Source: JAZDJP01 sp043803805 (GTDB lineage Bacteria > Planctomycetota > JAZDJP01). Taken from it: 64,000 nucleotides of DNA. The stretch covers positions 1 through 64,000 of the forward strand of contig JAZDJP010000078.1 in assembly GCA_043803805.1 (NCBI GenBank), written 5' to 3'. This document shows positions 7,900 to 16,828 of the stretch, piece after piece (position 1 is the stretch's first letter; every line of letters starts with the position of its first letter). The notes under the pieces were generated by a model. The model ran no database searches. It was not told the origin of the DNA and saw nothing but the letters and a program-made list of their open reading frames with translations. The position numbers and the translations under genes were made by a program.

Positions 7900-10536
7900 A
7901 TGCCGAAACTGGTCATTGAAAAGGGCGCCGACAAGGGCCGCAGTTACCGGGTGAGCGGTTCAGGAACCCTCATCCTCGGCCGGGACACCACCGCCCACAT
8001 CCGGGTGTTGGACAACCTGGTGAGCCGTCATCACTTTCACATCCGCATCGAGGACGGCCGGTATCTCCTTTCCGACCTCGGCTCCGCGAACGGAACCTAC
8101 CTCAACGGGAACCGTCTCGAGGGCGAACAACCCCTGAAGATCGGCGACCGCGTCCAGGCCGGCGAGACCATCCTCTCATTTCTGGACGATGCCGTCGAGA
8201 ACAAGCCGGACACCCTCATCGGACAAGTCATCAACGGCTACCGCATCGAGGAGCGCGTCGGCCGCGGCGGGATGGGCACGGTGTACAGAGCCACCCAGAT
8301 GTCGCTCAACCGGACCATCGCCTTCAAGATCCTCGCCGAGGACCTCACCAAGGACATTGTCTTCATCACCCGCTTTATCAATGAAGCCCGCTCCGCCGGG
8401 GAATTGAATCACCCCCATCTCATCCAGGCCCATGACGTGGGCCGGGCCGGAGACGTGTATTATTTCTCGATGGAATACGCCCCCGGGGGAAGCCTCCAGG
8501 ACGTCCTGAGCCGGGAGCGGAAATTCCCCGCGGAGCGCGCCATCGCGGTCATCACGGACGTGGCGCGGGGGCTGGAGTACGCCGAGAAAAAGGGCATCGT
8601 GCACCGCGACATCAAACCCGACAACCTCATGTTCGGAGAGGATGGGCTCGTCAAGATCGGGGATCTGGGCATCTCGAAAAAACTCAGCGCCGGGGAGGTC
8701 GCGACCGCCGACTCCGTGATGGGTTCCCCCCACTACATGGCCCCCGAGCAGGCACGGGGGGAGCCGGTGGACAACCGCTCCGATTTGTATTCGCTCGGAG
8801 TCACCTTCTACCGGATGCTCGCGGGACGCACGCCCTTCACCGGATCGAGTCCCCGCGAAATCATGGAAAAACACGTGCGGGAGGCGCCGCCCCCGCTCAA
8901 GGAACTCGCCCCAGGGACCCCGATGGAAGTCGTTCGCATCGTGAACCGCCTGATGGCGAAAAACCCCGCGGACCGTCATCTCAACGCGACGGAACTCCTC
9001 AAGGATCTCGAGGGGCTCGGCCGGCCCCGGACCCGCGCCACCGGGACGGCAACTTCCGCCGCCCCGAAATCGAATCCCATCGTGGCCATCACCGTTGCGG
9101 CCGCGGTGGTTCTCCTGTTCATCGTCCTGGCGACGATATCCCGAAAACCCCCGGACGACCGCCCCCCGACGACCACGCCGCGCGATGTCTTCACGCCGGT
9201 CCGGACGCCACTCGATTCCCCCCCGCCGGAGACGGTGATTGCGGAGCTCCGCCGGGATCTCGCGAAGGCCGAGAAGGATCCCGCGGCCATCCCCCCCCTC
9301 AAGCAGAAGCTGGCGAAGTTCCAGCAGGACTATCCCGGGACGCCGGGCATCGAGGAGATTCAGCGAGGCGTCCATCAGGCCGAGGAGGACTACTGGGCCT
9401 CCCGGCGACGCCACCAGGAGCACGGCGACAAGGCGCTCCAGACCATTTCCGCCCAGGCGGCGGCGCTCGCCGCGAAACACAAGTACCAGGCCGCAAGCAG
9501 CCTGTGCCTTTCCCTCCCCGCCGCCTACAACGACACACCGGCTTTCGAGGCGTCCCGCAGGGAAAGCGAAAAATTCCTCCGCAAGGCGGAAGAGATCTAC
9601 CGCGACATCGAGACCCGCGCCCTGGCCGCGTCCTCCCAGGGAAGGCCCGAGGAGGCGAAATCCCTTTTCGAGACGGTGGCGGGCCAATTCGACGTCCCGG
9701 AGTTTTCCGGACGGGCCCTCACCCACATCAAGGACCTGGATGCCCTCATCGCGGAGAAACAGGACAAGGAACGTCTGAACCGTGAGAAGCGGGAGGCGGA
9801 AGCGCTTCGAAAGGCCCTCGACGAAACGGCGGCGGATCTCCTCCATTACCGCTTCGGAAAGGCCCTTGACCAGCTCAACCGGCTCGTCCCAAACATCTCG
9901 ACACCCGCCGTCAGGAATCAGGCCCTGGAACTTCGCCTGGAGACCGAGATCCTGTTCAATCTCCAGCAACGCATTTTCCAACACACCGCGACCGCCCCGG
10001 CCGAGAAACGCCTCTTCCTCCCGAATCGCGGAACATTGAAACGCGCGACGACCGACGAACTCGTTTTTCAACTGCCCGTCCGCGAGGGGGCCGGGGAACG
10101 CACCGTCCGATGGGTTGAATTCACACCGAAGGATTTTTTCGAGCTCTGCCGGACCCTCGACCGATCGGGCGCGGAACACCTGGCGACGGCGTTGCTGTGC
10201 CTTCGCGCCAGCCTGACGGAGGAGGCCGAGTCGGAACTGCGCCAGATTCGCGACCTCCCGCCCACCCTGAAGCCGCTGGCCGACCGATGCCGGGGCGCCC
10301 TTGACGGCGCCCGCCGGGGCCGGCGCGAGATCGAGGCGCGCGATGCCATGAAGAAAGTTCTTGCGGTCCGTCAGGAGGCCCGTCTGAAACGGCAGGAGGG
10401 GAAAGTCGAGGAGGAAAAGAAACTCCTTCGCGAGTTCCAGCTCCAGGTGGAGGCCTTCGAGAAAAAGTACGGAGACACGGAAACATGGCAGAAACGGAAC
10501 GACCCCCAATTCCTGAAAACCCTGGAGGCGCCATGA
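7900..10536 (+). CDS. FHA domain-containing membrane Ser/Thr protein kinase
   Basis: A protein of 878 residues. The N-terminal FHA domain (about 1-95) has the phosphothreonine-reading signature GRD...SRHHF...SANGTYLNG. The Hanks-type kinase domain (about 112-370) has the glycine loop VGRGGMGTVYRA, catalytic Lys in AFKIL, the HRDIKPDN loop near 230, DLG in place of DFG and GSPHYMAPEQARG. One membrane helix follows (about 398-418, IVAITVAAAVVLLFIVLA). The extracytoplasmic part is about 450 residues of charged, helical, TPR-like sequence without catalytic motifs. The cytoplasmic FHA probably binds autophosphorylated or partner threonines. The gene overlaps the next by ATGA and shares architecture with the FHA-TM-helical proteins of the Tad operon, which suggests common signalling. 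Targets are unknown. Confidence 0.92.
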   Translation: MPKLVIEKGADKGRSYRVSGSGTLILGRDTTAHIRVLDNLVSRHHFHIRIEDGRYLLSDLGSANGTYLNGNRLEGEQPLKIGDRVQAGETILSFLDDAVENKPDTLIGQVINGYRIEERVGRGGMGTVYRATQMSLNRTIAFKILAEDLTKDIVFITRFINEARSAGELNHPHLIQAHDVGRAGDVYYFSMEYAPGGSLQDVLSRERKFPAERAIAVITDVARGLEYAEKKGIVHRDIKPDNLMFGEDGLVKIGDLGISKKLSAGEVATADSVMGSPHYMAPEQARGEPVDNRSDLYSLGVTFYRMLAGRTPFTGSSPREIMEKHVREAPPPLKELAPGTPMEVVRIVNRLMAKNPADRHLNATELLKDLEGLGRPRTRATGTATSAAPKSNPIVAITVAAAVVLLFIVLATISRKPPDDRPPTTTPRDVFTPVRTPLDSPPPETVIAELRRDLAKAEKDPAAIPPLKQKLAKFQQDYPGTPGIEEIQRGVHQAEEDYWASRRRHQEHGDKALQTISAQAAALAAKHKYQAASSLCLSLPAAYNDTPAFEASRRESEKFLRKAEEIYRDIETRALAASSQGRPEEAKSLFETVAGQFDVPEFSGRALTHIKDLDALIAEKQDKERLNREKREAEALRKALDETAADLLHYRFGKALDQLNRLVPNISTPAVRNQALELRLETEILFNLQQRIFQHTATAPAEKRLFLPNRGTLKRATTDELVFQLPVREGAGERTVRWVEFTPKDFFELCRTLDRSGAEHLATALLCLRASLTEEAESELRQIRDLPPTLKPLADRCRGALDGARRGRREIEARDAMKKVLAVRQEARLKRQEGKVEEEKKLLREFQLQVEAFEKKYGDTETWQKRNDPQFLKTLEAP

Positions 10537-11552
10537 AAACATGCCGGGCTTCCGCCGTTGTCCCCTTCCTTCTGTTCGCCCTCGCCCTCCCGGGCCTCGG
10601 CGCCGAGGAAACGGGCGGCCTCGATGAGCTGAAACAGAAGGCCGGGGACCGTCTCCGGCAGATGGAGTCCACCGAGACCTACCGCAAGCTGGAGGATCAG
10701 TTCCGCCAGGACATCCGCCGCGACGTGGAAAAACCCCTTTTCACGATGAGGAAACAGCGCAAGTTCTATGAGATGGTGTCCATTCAGTTCAATCTTCAGG
10801 ATTTTGCGGAGGCGCTGCGCTCCTGCAAGGACACGGAGAAATTCTCGCCGGTGGACAACTGGATTATGACGAGCGGGGAATTGGCCCGCCGGACGGCGCG
10901 GGTGTACATCATGCTCGGCAGGCCGGACGACGCGGCCGCGCGCCTCGAACAAGCGAAGGAACTTGTCGGGAACACCCCGCCCCGGAACCAGGCGTGGATC
11001 CGGCGGGAAATCGCCTCGATCGAGAAACTCAACGCGGAAGCCCCGGCATTCAAAAATACATTCCTTGAGATCCAGACCAAGATCCAGGAAGCCCCCGAAT
11101 CCCCCAAAGGCTGGTGGGAACGGGCCGATCTCTGCCAGGATCGTTACCCGCTGCTCCTCGATGCCGCCACGGCGCTCCTTCTCCTTCGCGAGAAATTTCC
11201 CGATTTTGCCCAGGTGACCAGCGGCGAAGTGCTCCTGCGGCTGACGGAGGTGCACCGCCGGTTCGGCCTCCACGAGAGGGCCTTGAAATTCGTGGATGAG
11301 TTTTTCGCGAAGGATTCCCCCCATGGGAGCATGAAGAGCGGCGACGCCTACCGGGTCCGCGCCGAGGTCCGGGAGCGTGTCGGCGAGAACCTCCAGGATT
11401 CGAAGATGGTCCAGCTCGCCCTCCAGGACTACGAGCGCATCCAGAATAACTTCAAGGACCACTGGCTGGTGAAGAACGAGGACCAGCCCATCATCGAACG
11501 CATCGAAAACTGCAAAGCCAAGATCAAGCAATTATCCCCCAAACACCGATGA
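10533..11552 (+). CDS. Secreted TPR-like helical protein, kinase partner candidate
   Basis: A protein of 339 residues with a signal peptide (MKTCRASAVVPFLLFALALP, cleavage likely near GLGAEE). The mature part is helical with TPR-like pairs (for example LARRTARVYIMLGRPDDAAARL and the VHRRFGLHERALKFVDE stretch) and many charged residues. No enzyme motif is visible. The ATG at 10533 overlaps the kinase stop (ATGA), and an upstream in-frame ATG at 10485 would spoil the signal peptide, so 10533 is preferred. Tight coupling to the kinase suggests that it works with the extracytoplasmic helical region of that protein. Function unknown. Confidence 0.8.
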   Translation: MKTCRASAVVPFLLFALALPGLGAEETGGLDELKQKAGDRLRQMESTETYRKLEDQFRQDIRRDVEKPLFTMRKQRKFYEMVSIQFNLQDFAEALRSCKDTEKFSPVDNWIMTSGELARRTARVYIMLGRPDDAAARLEQAKELVGNTPPRNQAWIRREIASIEKLNAEAPAFKNTFLEIQTKIQEAPESPKGWWERADLCQDRYPLLLDAATALLLLREKFPDFAQVTSGEVLLRLTEVHRRFGLHERALKFVDEFFAKDSPHGSMKSGDAYRVRAEVRERVGENLQDSKMVQLALQDYERIQNNFKDHWLVKNEDQPIIERIENCKAKIKQLSPKHR

Positions 11553-12370
11553 ATACCCACGACCGCATCGCCGACGCCACGATCGCCATCCGCGCGAAAA
11601 GCGCCCTTGTTCCCCGGATCGGCATTATTCTCGGAACGGGTCTCGGATCCCTGTCCCGGAAGATCCGCCTGGACGCCGCCATCCCCTACCGGGACATTCC
11701 CGGATTCCTCGTCTCCACCGCCCCGGGCCACGCCGGCATGCTGCTCCTTGGGAAAATCGGAGCGAAGCCGGTGGTGGTGATGGAGGGCCGTTTCCATCCC
11801 TACGAAGGGTACTGCGTCAAGGACATCACGTTCCCGGTGCGGGTCATGAAGGCCCTCGGCGTAAAGACCCTCGTCGTGTCGAACGCCTGCGGCGGGATGA
11901 ATCCCCTGTTTGAGGCAGGCGACATCGCCGTCATCGAGGACCACATCAATCTGATGGGCGTCAATCCGCTCGCAGGCCCCAACGACGAACGCCTCGGGCC
12001 GCGTTTCCCCGACATGTGCGAACCCTACGACAAGAAACTCATCGCGCTGGCGGAAAAGACGGCCCTGGCGATCGGGATGCGCCTTCACAAGGGCGTGTAT
12101 GTGGGCGTTCCCGGGCCCAACCTCGAGACACGGGCCGAATACCGGTTCCTGCGGGGGATCGGGGCGGACATGGTCGGCATGTCCACCGTGCCGGAGGTAC
12201 TCGTCGCCGTTCATGCGGGGCTCAAGGTTTTGGGGCTTTCGGTCGTCACCGACCGGTGCCTGCCGGACGCCCTGGAGCCGGTGGACATCCGGAAAATCCT
12301 GAAAACCGCCGCCACGGCCGAGCCGAAACTGACGCGCCTGGTGGAGGCGATCGTCCGGAAAATCCCATGA
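11549..12370 (+). CDS. punA: Purine nucleoside phosphorylase (trimeric type)
   Basis: A protein of 273 residues, normal for the trimeric PNP family, which splits purine (deoxy)ribonucleosides with phosphate to give the free base and ribose-1-phosphate. It has the phosphate-site GTGLGSL, the GHAG segment, EGRFHPYEGY, the SNACGG loop and a base-binding segment near VGVPGPNLETRAEYRFL. It is joined by 4-base overlaps to the gene before (11549-11552) and to ileS after (12367-12370), so it is co-translated with both. The active-site Asn of guanosine/inosine-type PNPs appears replaced: the VVTDRCLPDAL stretch has Asp, so the base preference is uncertain. Confidence 0.9.
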   Translation: MNTHDRIADATIAIRAKSALVPRIGIILGTGLGSLSRKIRLDAAIPYRDIPGFLVSTAPGHAGMLLLGKIGAKPVVVMEGRFHPYEGYCVKDITFPVRVMKALGVKTLVVSNACGGMNPLFEAGDIAVIEDHINLMGVNPLAGPNDERLGPRFPDMCEPYDKKLIALAEKTALAIGMRLHKGVYVGVPGPNLETRAEYRFLRGIGADMVGMSTVPEVLVAVHAGLKVLGLSVVTDRCLPDALEPVDIRKILKTAATAEPKLTRLVEAIVRKIP

Positions 12371-15207
12371 AGATGAAAGACATGATCCCCGGCAACCCAT
12401 GCGATTACCGCACCACCGTCCTTCTGCCGAAAACGGATTTTCCCATGAAGGCGGACCTCGCCAACCGCGAGCCGGGGCTTCAGGCCGAGTGGGATCGGGC
12501 GGACCTTCATAACCAGTTGCGCCAGGCGCGCGCCGGGCGGCCGAAATACATCCTCCACGACGGCCCGCCCTATGCCAACGGCAACATCCACATCGGTCAC
12601 GCCCTGAACAAAATCCTGAAAGACATGGTGGTCCGCATCAAATCCATGGAAGGATACGATGCCCCCTACATCCCCGGATGGGACTGCCACGGCCTGCCCA
12701 ACGAACAGCCGGTGGATAAAGAACTTGGCGCGAAAAAACACACCACCCCCCTCCCCGACAAGATCCGCCTCTGCCGCGACCGGGCCCGCCGCTTCATTGA
12801 CATCCAGCGGGAGGAATTCCGGCGCCTCGGGCTCGTGGGCGACTGGGCCCATCCCTACGTGACGATGGATTTCGCCTACGAGGCGGACATCCTCCGCCAG
12901 GCGGGGAAACTGCTCCTGTCCGGCAACATCTACAAGGGGCTGAAGCCCGTCTACTGGTGTTCGAAGTGCCGGACGGCGCTGGCCGAAGCGGAGGTGGAGT
13001 ACGCCGATCACGCCTCCCCCTCGATCTTCGTCCGGTTCCCGATCCGCGACGACCAGAAGGATTTCCTCCGGAAAATCGGCGTTCCCGCGGCCGATTTCCC
13101 CGTTTCCGTTCTCATCTGGACAACAACACCTTGGACGCTCGCCGCAAACCTCGCCATCGCGGTGCATGCCGATTACGAGTATGTCGCGGTGGAACACAAC
13201 AATGAGTTGCTGATCGTGGCCGCCGGACTCCTCGACAAACTCGCAACCGCTTCACACATGCCGGGTCTCCCCCCCATCCGCGGGGCATCATTCAAAGGAA
13301 CGCGTCTTGAAGGACTAATCACCCGCCACCCCTGGATCAACCGGGACTCCCCCGTTGTCCTGGCCCCCTACGTGACGCTCGAGGACGGCACGGGTTGCGT
13401 CCACACGGCGCCCGGCCACGGCATCGAGGATTACGAGACCGGAAAAAAATACGGCCTGGACATCTACGCCCCCGTGGATGCCGACGGCCGGTACACCCCC
13501 GACGTGGAACACTTCGCCGGGACGCACGTCTTCGAGGCGAATGGCCCGGTCGTGGATCTCCTCCGGGCGAAAAACCGGCTCCTGGCCGCCGGGGAAATCA
13601 AACACTCCTACCCCCACTGCTGGCGGTGCAAGACCCCGGTGGTGTACCGGGCGACGGAGCAGTGGTTCATCTCCATGGAGGCGAACGGCCTTCGGGAAAA
13701 GGCCCTCGCGGCCATCGAGCAGGTGACCTGGGTCCCCGCCTGGGGCCGCGAACGCATCCACAACATGGTGTCGAACCGGACCGACTGGTGCATCTCCCGC
13801 CAGCGGGTGTGGGGCATTCCCATCCCGGTCCTCTACTGCGGCACTTGCGAAAAACCGGTGATCGACGCGCGGATCATCGAGCGCGCCGCGGCGATCGTGG
13901 AAGCGACGGGAATCGAGGGATGGCACGCGGCGACGACCGGGGAAATCGCGCCGCCGGGCCTCGTCTGCCCGGACTGCGGCGCCACGGAATTCATCAAGGA
14001 ACGCGACATCCTCGACGTCTGGTTCGACTCGGGGGTGACCCACGCGGCGGTACTGGACCGCCGGGGGGGGCTCTCGCGCCCCGCCGATCTGTACCTGGAG
14101 GGGAGCGACCAGCACCGCGGGTGGTTCCAGAGTTCGCTCCTCACCAGCATCGCCCTGACGGGAGCGGCCCCCTACAAGACCGTCCTCACCCACGGGTTCG
14201 TCCTTGATCATTTGGGCCGGGCCATGCACAAATCCCTCGGCAACGTCATCGCACCCCAGGAAATCATCAAAAAATACGGGGCGGACGTTCTGCGTCTCTG
14301 GGTCGCCCAGGAGGATTACCGGGACGACGTCCGCATCTCCAACGCCATGATGGAACAACTCGCGGAGGCCTACCGGAAACTCCGAAACACGTTCCGTTTC
14401 CTCCTCGGCAACCTGGACGGCTTCGATCCCGCCCGGGACGAGTTGCCGGAGGACCGGCGCCTCGAAATCGACGCCTGGGCCCTCGCGCGCCTGCGGGAAC
14501 TGACCCGGCAGGTGCGGACCGCCTACGACGCCTTCGAATTCCACCGCGCCTACAGGCTTCTCCTCGAATACGCGTCGGTGGACCTGAGTTCCTTCTACCT
14601 CGACACGGCCAAGGATCGTCTGTACTGCTCCGGCCACGACTCCCGCCAGCGGCGCAGCGCCCGCGCCACCCTGTACGACATCCTCCACGCGCTCGTCCGC
14701 CTCTCCGCGCCGCTCCTGGCGCACACGGCGGACGAGGTCTGGCAACACCTGCCGGCCCCCCGTGAGGCCGGGAGCATCCACCTGACGCTCTTCCCGGAGG
14801 CCGCGCCGGAGACGGCCGCCGACCGTGCGCATCTGGAGGCATGGCGAAGGATCGTCGCCGTCCGTTCCGACGTGTCCCGCGAGCTTGAAAGGCTCCGGGC
14901 CGCCAAAACCATCGGGAATTCGCTCGAAGCGGAGGTGACGCTCGTCCCCGGCACCCCGGAACTCCGGGCGCTTCTCGAGCCGCGCCGGGCCGACCTGCCC
15001 ATGATCTTCATCGTCTCGGGAGTAACCCTGGCCGAAGCGGCCGGAGACGGATTCGTCGCCGGCGCGGACGCCCCGGGACTTTCCCTCCGCGCCTCCCGGA
15101 CCGGGCGACCCAAGTGCCAGCGCTGCTGGACCCACCGGGAGGGCGTCGGCCGTCATGCCGCCCACCCGGGCCTGTGCGATCGCTGCGCCGAAGTCGTTAC
15201 GACGTAA
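12367..15207 (+). CDS. ileS: Isoleucyl-tRNA synthetase
   Basis: A class I aminoacyl-tRNA synthetase of 946 residues. The HIGH motif is in GNIHIGHALNKILKDM (about 75-90). A CP1 editing domain follows, with the threonine-rich WTTTPWTLAANLAI. The KMSKS equivalent is MHKSLGN in GRAMHKSLGNVIAP, a known variant that keeps the second lysine. A four-Cys zinc motif ends the protein (CQRC...CDRC). The ATG at 12367 overlaps the PNP stop; an in-frame extension to 12016 lies inside the PNP gene and is not credible. There is no T-box leader. Expression seems tied to the upstream kinase operon. Confidence 0.95.
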   Translation: MKMKDMIPGNPCDYRTTVLLPKTDFPMKADLANREPGLQAEWDRADLHNQLRQARAGRPKYILHDGPPYANGNIHIGHALNKILKDMVVRIKSMEGYDAPYIPGWDCHGLPNEQPVDKELGAKKHTTPLPDKIRLCRDRARRFIDIQREEFRRLGLVGDWAHPYVTMDFAYEADILRQAGKLLLSGNIYKGLKPVYWCSKCRTALAEAEVEYADHASPSIFVRFPIRDDQKDFLRKIGVPAADFPVSVLIWTTTPWTLAANLAIAVHADYEYVAVEHNNELLIVAAGLLDKLATASHMPGLPPIRGASFKGTRLEGLITRHPWINRDSPVVLAPYVTLEDGTGCVHTAPGHGIEDYETGKKYGLDIYAPVDADGRYTPDVEHFAGTHVFEANGPVVDLLRAKNRLLAAGEIKHSYPHCWRCKTPVVYRATEQWFISMEANGLREKALAAIEQVTWVPAWGRERIHNMVSNRTDWCISRQRVWGIPIPVLYCGTCEKPVIDARIIERAAAIVEATGIEGWHAATTGEIAPPGLVCPDCGATEFIKERDILDVWFDSGVTHAAVLDRRGGLSRPADLYLEGSDQHRGWFQSSLLTSIALTGAAPYKTVLTHGFVLDHLGRAMHKSLGNVIAPQEIIKKYGADVLRLWVAQEDYRDDVRISNAMMEQLAEAYRKLRNTFRFLLGNLDGFDPARDELPEDRRLEIDAWALARLRELTRQVRTAYDAFEFHRAYRLLLEYASVDLSSFYLDTAKDRLYCSGHDSRQRRSARATLYDILHALVRLSAPLLAHTADEVWQHLPAPREAGSIHLTLFPEAAPETAADRAHLEAWRRIVAVRSDVSRELERLRAAKTIGNSLEAEVTLVPGTPELRALLEPRRADLPMIFIVSGVTLAEAAGDGFVAGADAPGLSLRASRTGRPKCQRCWTHREGVGRHAAHPGLCDRCAEVVTT

Positions 15208-15216
15208 CCCTCTCCG

Positions 15217-15259
15217 AGAACCCTTCCGGAAAATCCTGCACGTGACGGAGGAAGGTTCT
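15217..15259. terminator. Possible terminator hairpin after ileS
   Basis: AGAACCCTTCC (15217-15227) pairs with GGAAGGTTCT (15250-15259) with one bulged base, starting 10 bases after the ileS stop. The loop is long and no U-run follows, so this may be a stabilising hairpin rather than an intrinsic terminator. Confidence 0.35.
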
Positions 15260-15294
15260 AAAGTTGTAACTCGAAATAAACGAAGTACTTGACT

Positions 15295-15567
15295 ATGGCG
15301 GACGATGACAAGTCCCGGGAAATATCCTCGGACCCGCACAAGCGTTTTTATCAGTCTCTCACCCGCGAGGAGAGCATGCTTCTCGTCCTCCGGGACGAGC
15401 TCTACTCCGGCTCGTGGGATCGGATGATCCACGACCTCGAGGACCGATTGAAGGGGAAACCCTATATCTTCAAACTGGTGAATCGCATCGAGGAAGACAT
15501 CGAACGGATCCGGAAATTGAAAGTCTACGAAGAACGCCACAAAATCAACCTCATCAATTACAGGTAG
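15295..15567 (+). CDS. Small conserved acidic/helical protein, unknown function
   Basis: A protein of 90 residues, strongly charged and probably helical (SLTREESMLLVLRDELYSG, then KGKPYIFKLVNRIEEDIERI). There is no signal peptide, membrane segment or enzyme motif. From memory, similar short proteins occur in planctomycete-like genomes, but I cannot confirm this here. The ATG at 15295 is chosen over a TTG at 15289; both give the same fold. It stands alone between ileS and argC. Confidence 0.65.
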   Translation: MADDDKSREISSDPHKRFYQSLTREESMLLVLRDELYSGSWDRMIHDLEDRLKGKPYIFKLVNRIEEDIERIRKLKVYEERHKINLINYR

Positions 15568-15581
15568 GTCATCCCCGCCGA

Positions 15582-15718
15582 AGAAGTCCGCGAGTCAGAG
15601 AGTCTGGGAGTCGAAGAATAGCGTGGAGCGTACAGCGGGTAGCGGATAGGGAAGAAAGAATAACCCATAGAACAGGATTATTTCTTCTATACGCTAAACG
15701 CTATCCGCTATACGCTCG
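15582..15718. repeat. GAGTC octamer tract followed by an AGCG heptamer hairpin
   Basis: Starting 14 bases after the preceding stop, AGAAGTC begins an 8-base tract (GAGTCnnn, 15582-15613). It is followed by 7-base units AGCGnnn (15617-15650) whose reverse complement, CGCTnnn units, occupies 15686-15718. Between the arms GAAGAAAGAATAA pairs with TTATTTCTTC, so the whole 15617-15718 block can form one long hairpin. It ends just before argC. A related hairpin is at 25446-25540. Confidence 0.8.
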
Positions 15719-15746
15719 TCATGGCACGTTTAGCGAGGGCACAGAT

Positions 15747-16763
15747 ATGATTGGCTTCGCCATCCTCGGGGCCACCGCCTACACCGCCCGGGAACTCCTG
15801 CGCATTCTGGCCCGTCACCCCGCCGTGACACCCGTCCTCCTCGCCTCACGGAGCGGCGAACGGCAGGGCATCGAAAAAATCCACCCCTCCCTGCGGGGAC
15901 TTGTAACGCTCCCCTGCGAGCCGCTCGGGAACTCCCCCGAAACACAACTCCCGAAGGAAACGAAGATCGTCTTCCTCACCCTGCCGCGGGGCGTCGCCCT
16001 CACGATCACGCCCGCCCTTGTGAACCTGGGCTTCCGCGTCATTGACGTCTCGGGAGACTATCGGCTCAAGGACGCGTCCCTTTACAACACGTGGTACAAA
16101 TTCACCCACACCGATCCGAAGGGACTCGCGGAGGCGGTGTACGGCCTGCCCGAACTCGTACCGGCGAAACGGATCGCCGGCGCGCGGATCCTCGCCAACC
16201 CCGGATGCTACGCGACGGCGGCGGCCCTGGCCGCGGCGCCGTTTTTGAAACTGGCCGACCGGAAGCACATCATCCTTGACGCCAAAAGCGGCGTGTCCGG
16301 CGCCGGCCGCACCCTTTCCGACGCCACACACTTTCCGGAATGCAACGAGGGGATTTCCCCCTACAACGTGGGCGTCCACCAGCACACCCCGGAGATCGAG
16401 CAGGCGCTCGCCGCGTCCTGCGGCGAACCCGTTCATGTCCTCATGACCCCCCATCTCGTCCCGATGGACCGGGGGATTCTCGCAACGATGTACCTGCGCC
16501 TGCCACGGAAGACAACGCAGGAGAATCTCTACCGCCAGCTCCGGGAATTCTACCGGAAGGCCCCGTTTGTCCGGGTGCGGGAAGACCTTCCCTCCACGAA
16601 GGACGTCTCGGGGACGAACTTCTGCGACATCGCGATCCGGCTCTGCGGCGACACCCTCGTGGTCATGGCGGTGATTGACAATCTGGTGAAGGGCGCCGCC
16701 GGCCAGGCCGTCCAGAACATGAACCTCATGATCGGGCGGCCCGAGACGGAAGGCCTGAAATAA
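15747..16763 (+). CDS. argC: N-acetyl-gamma-glutamyl-phosphate reductase
   Basis: ArgC reduces N-acetylglutamyl-phosphate to the semialdehyde in arginine synthesis. This protein of 338 residues has the NADP-binding start GFAILGATAYTARELLRIL, the catalytic cysteine in ANPGCYATA (about 150), SGVSGAGR, the NVGVHQHTPEIEQ histidine segment and TPHLVPMDRGILAT. The ATG at 15747 places the Rossmann motif at the N-terminus, as usual. argJ follows after 65 bases but has its own -10 box. No argB or argD is in the window. Confidence 0.94.
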   Translation: MIGFAILGATAYTARELLRILARHPAVTPVLLASRSGERQGIEKIHPSLRGLVTLPCEPLGNSPETQLPKETKIVFLTLPRGVALTITPALVNLGFRVIDVSGDYRLKDASLYNTWYKFTHTDPKGLAEAVYGLPELVPAKRIAGARILANPGCYATAAALAAAPFLKLADRKHIILDAKSGVSGAGRTLSDATHFPECNEGISPYNVGVHQHTPEIEQALAASCGEPVHVLMTPHLVPMDRGILATMYLRLPRKTTQENLYRQLREFYRKAPFVRVREDLPSTKDVSGTNFCDIAIRLCGDTLVVMAVIDNLVKGAAGQAVQNMNLMIGRPETEGLK

Positions 16764-16787
16764 CCGAATCAGACTCCCCGCGATTTT

Positions 16788-16818
16788 TTGTGGTGCCGGA
16801 AACCCGATCCGGTACAAT
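16788..16818 (+). promoter_or_regulatory. Promoter before argJ (strong -10, weak -35)
   Basis: TACAAT at 16813-16818, with TTGTGG at a long 19-base spacing as the best -35. Ten bases lie between the -10 box and the ATG at 16829, with no Shine-Dalgarno, so the message would be nearly leaderless. Confidence 0.4.
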
Positions 16819-16828
16819 CAGCGCCCTG

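Noticed and set aside
12016..12366. N-terminal extension of IleS by 117 codons
   Set aside because: It lies in the overlapping PNP gene in another frame; the ATG at 12367 fits the ATGA coupling and the family start.
15208..15294. T-box or other riboswitch near ileS and downstream
   Set aside because: No T-box sequence lies upstream of ileS, which is coupled to PNP; the downstream region holds only an imperfect hairpin.
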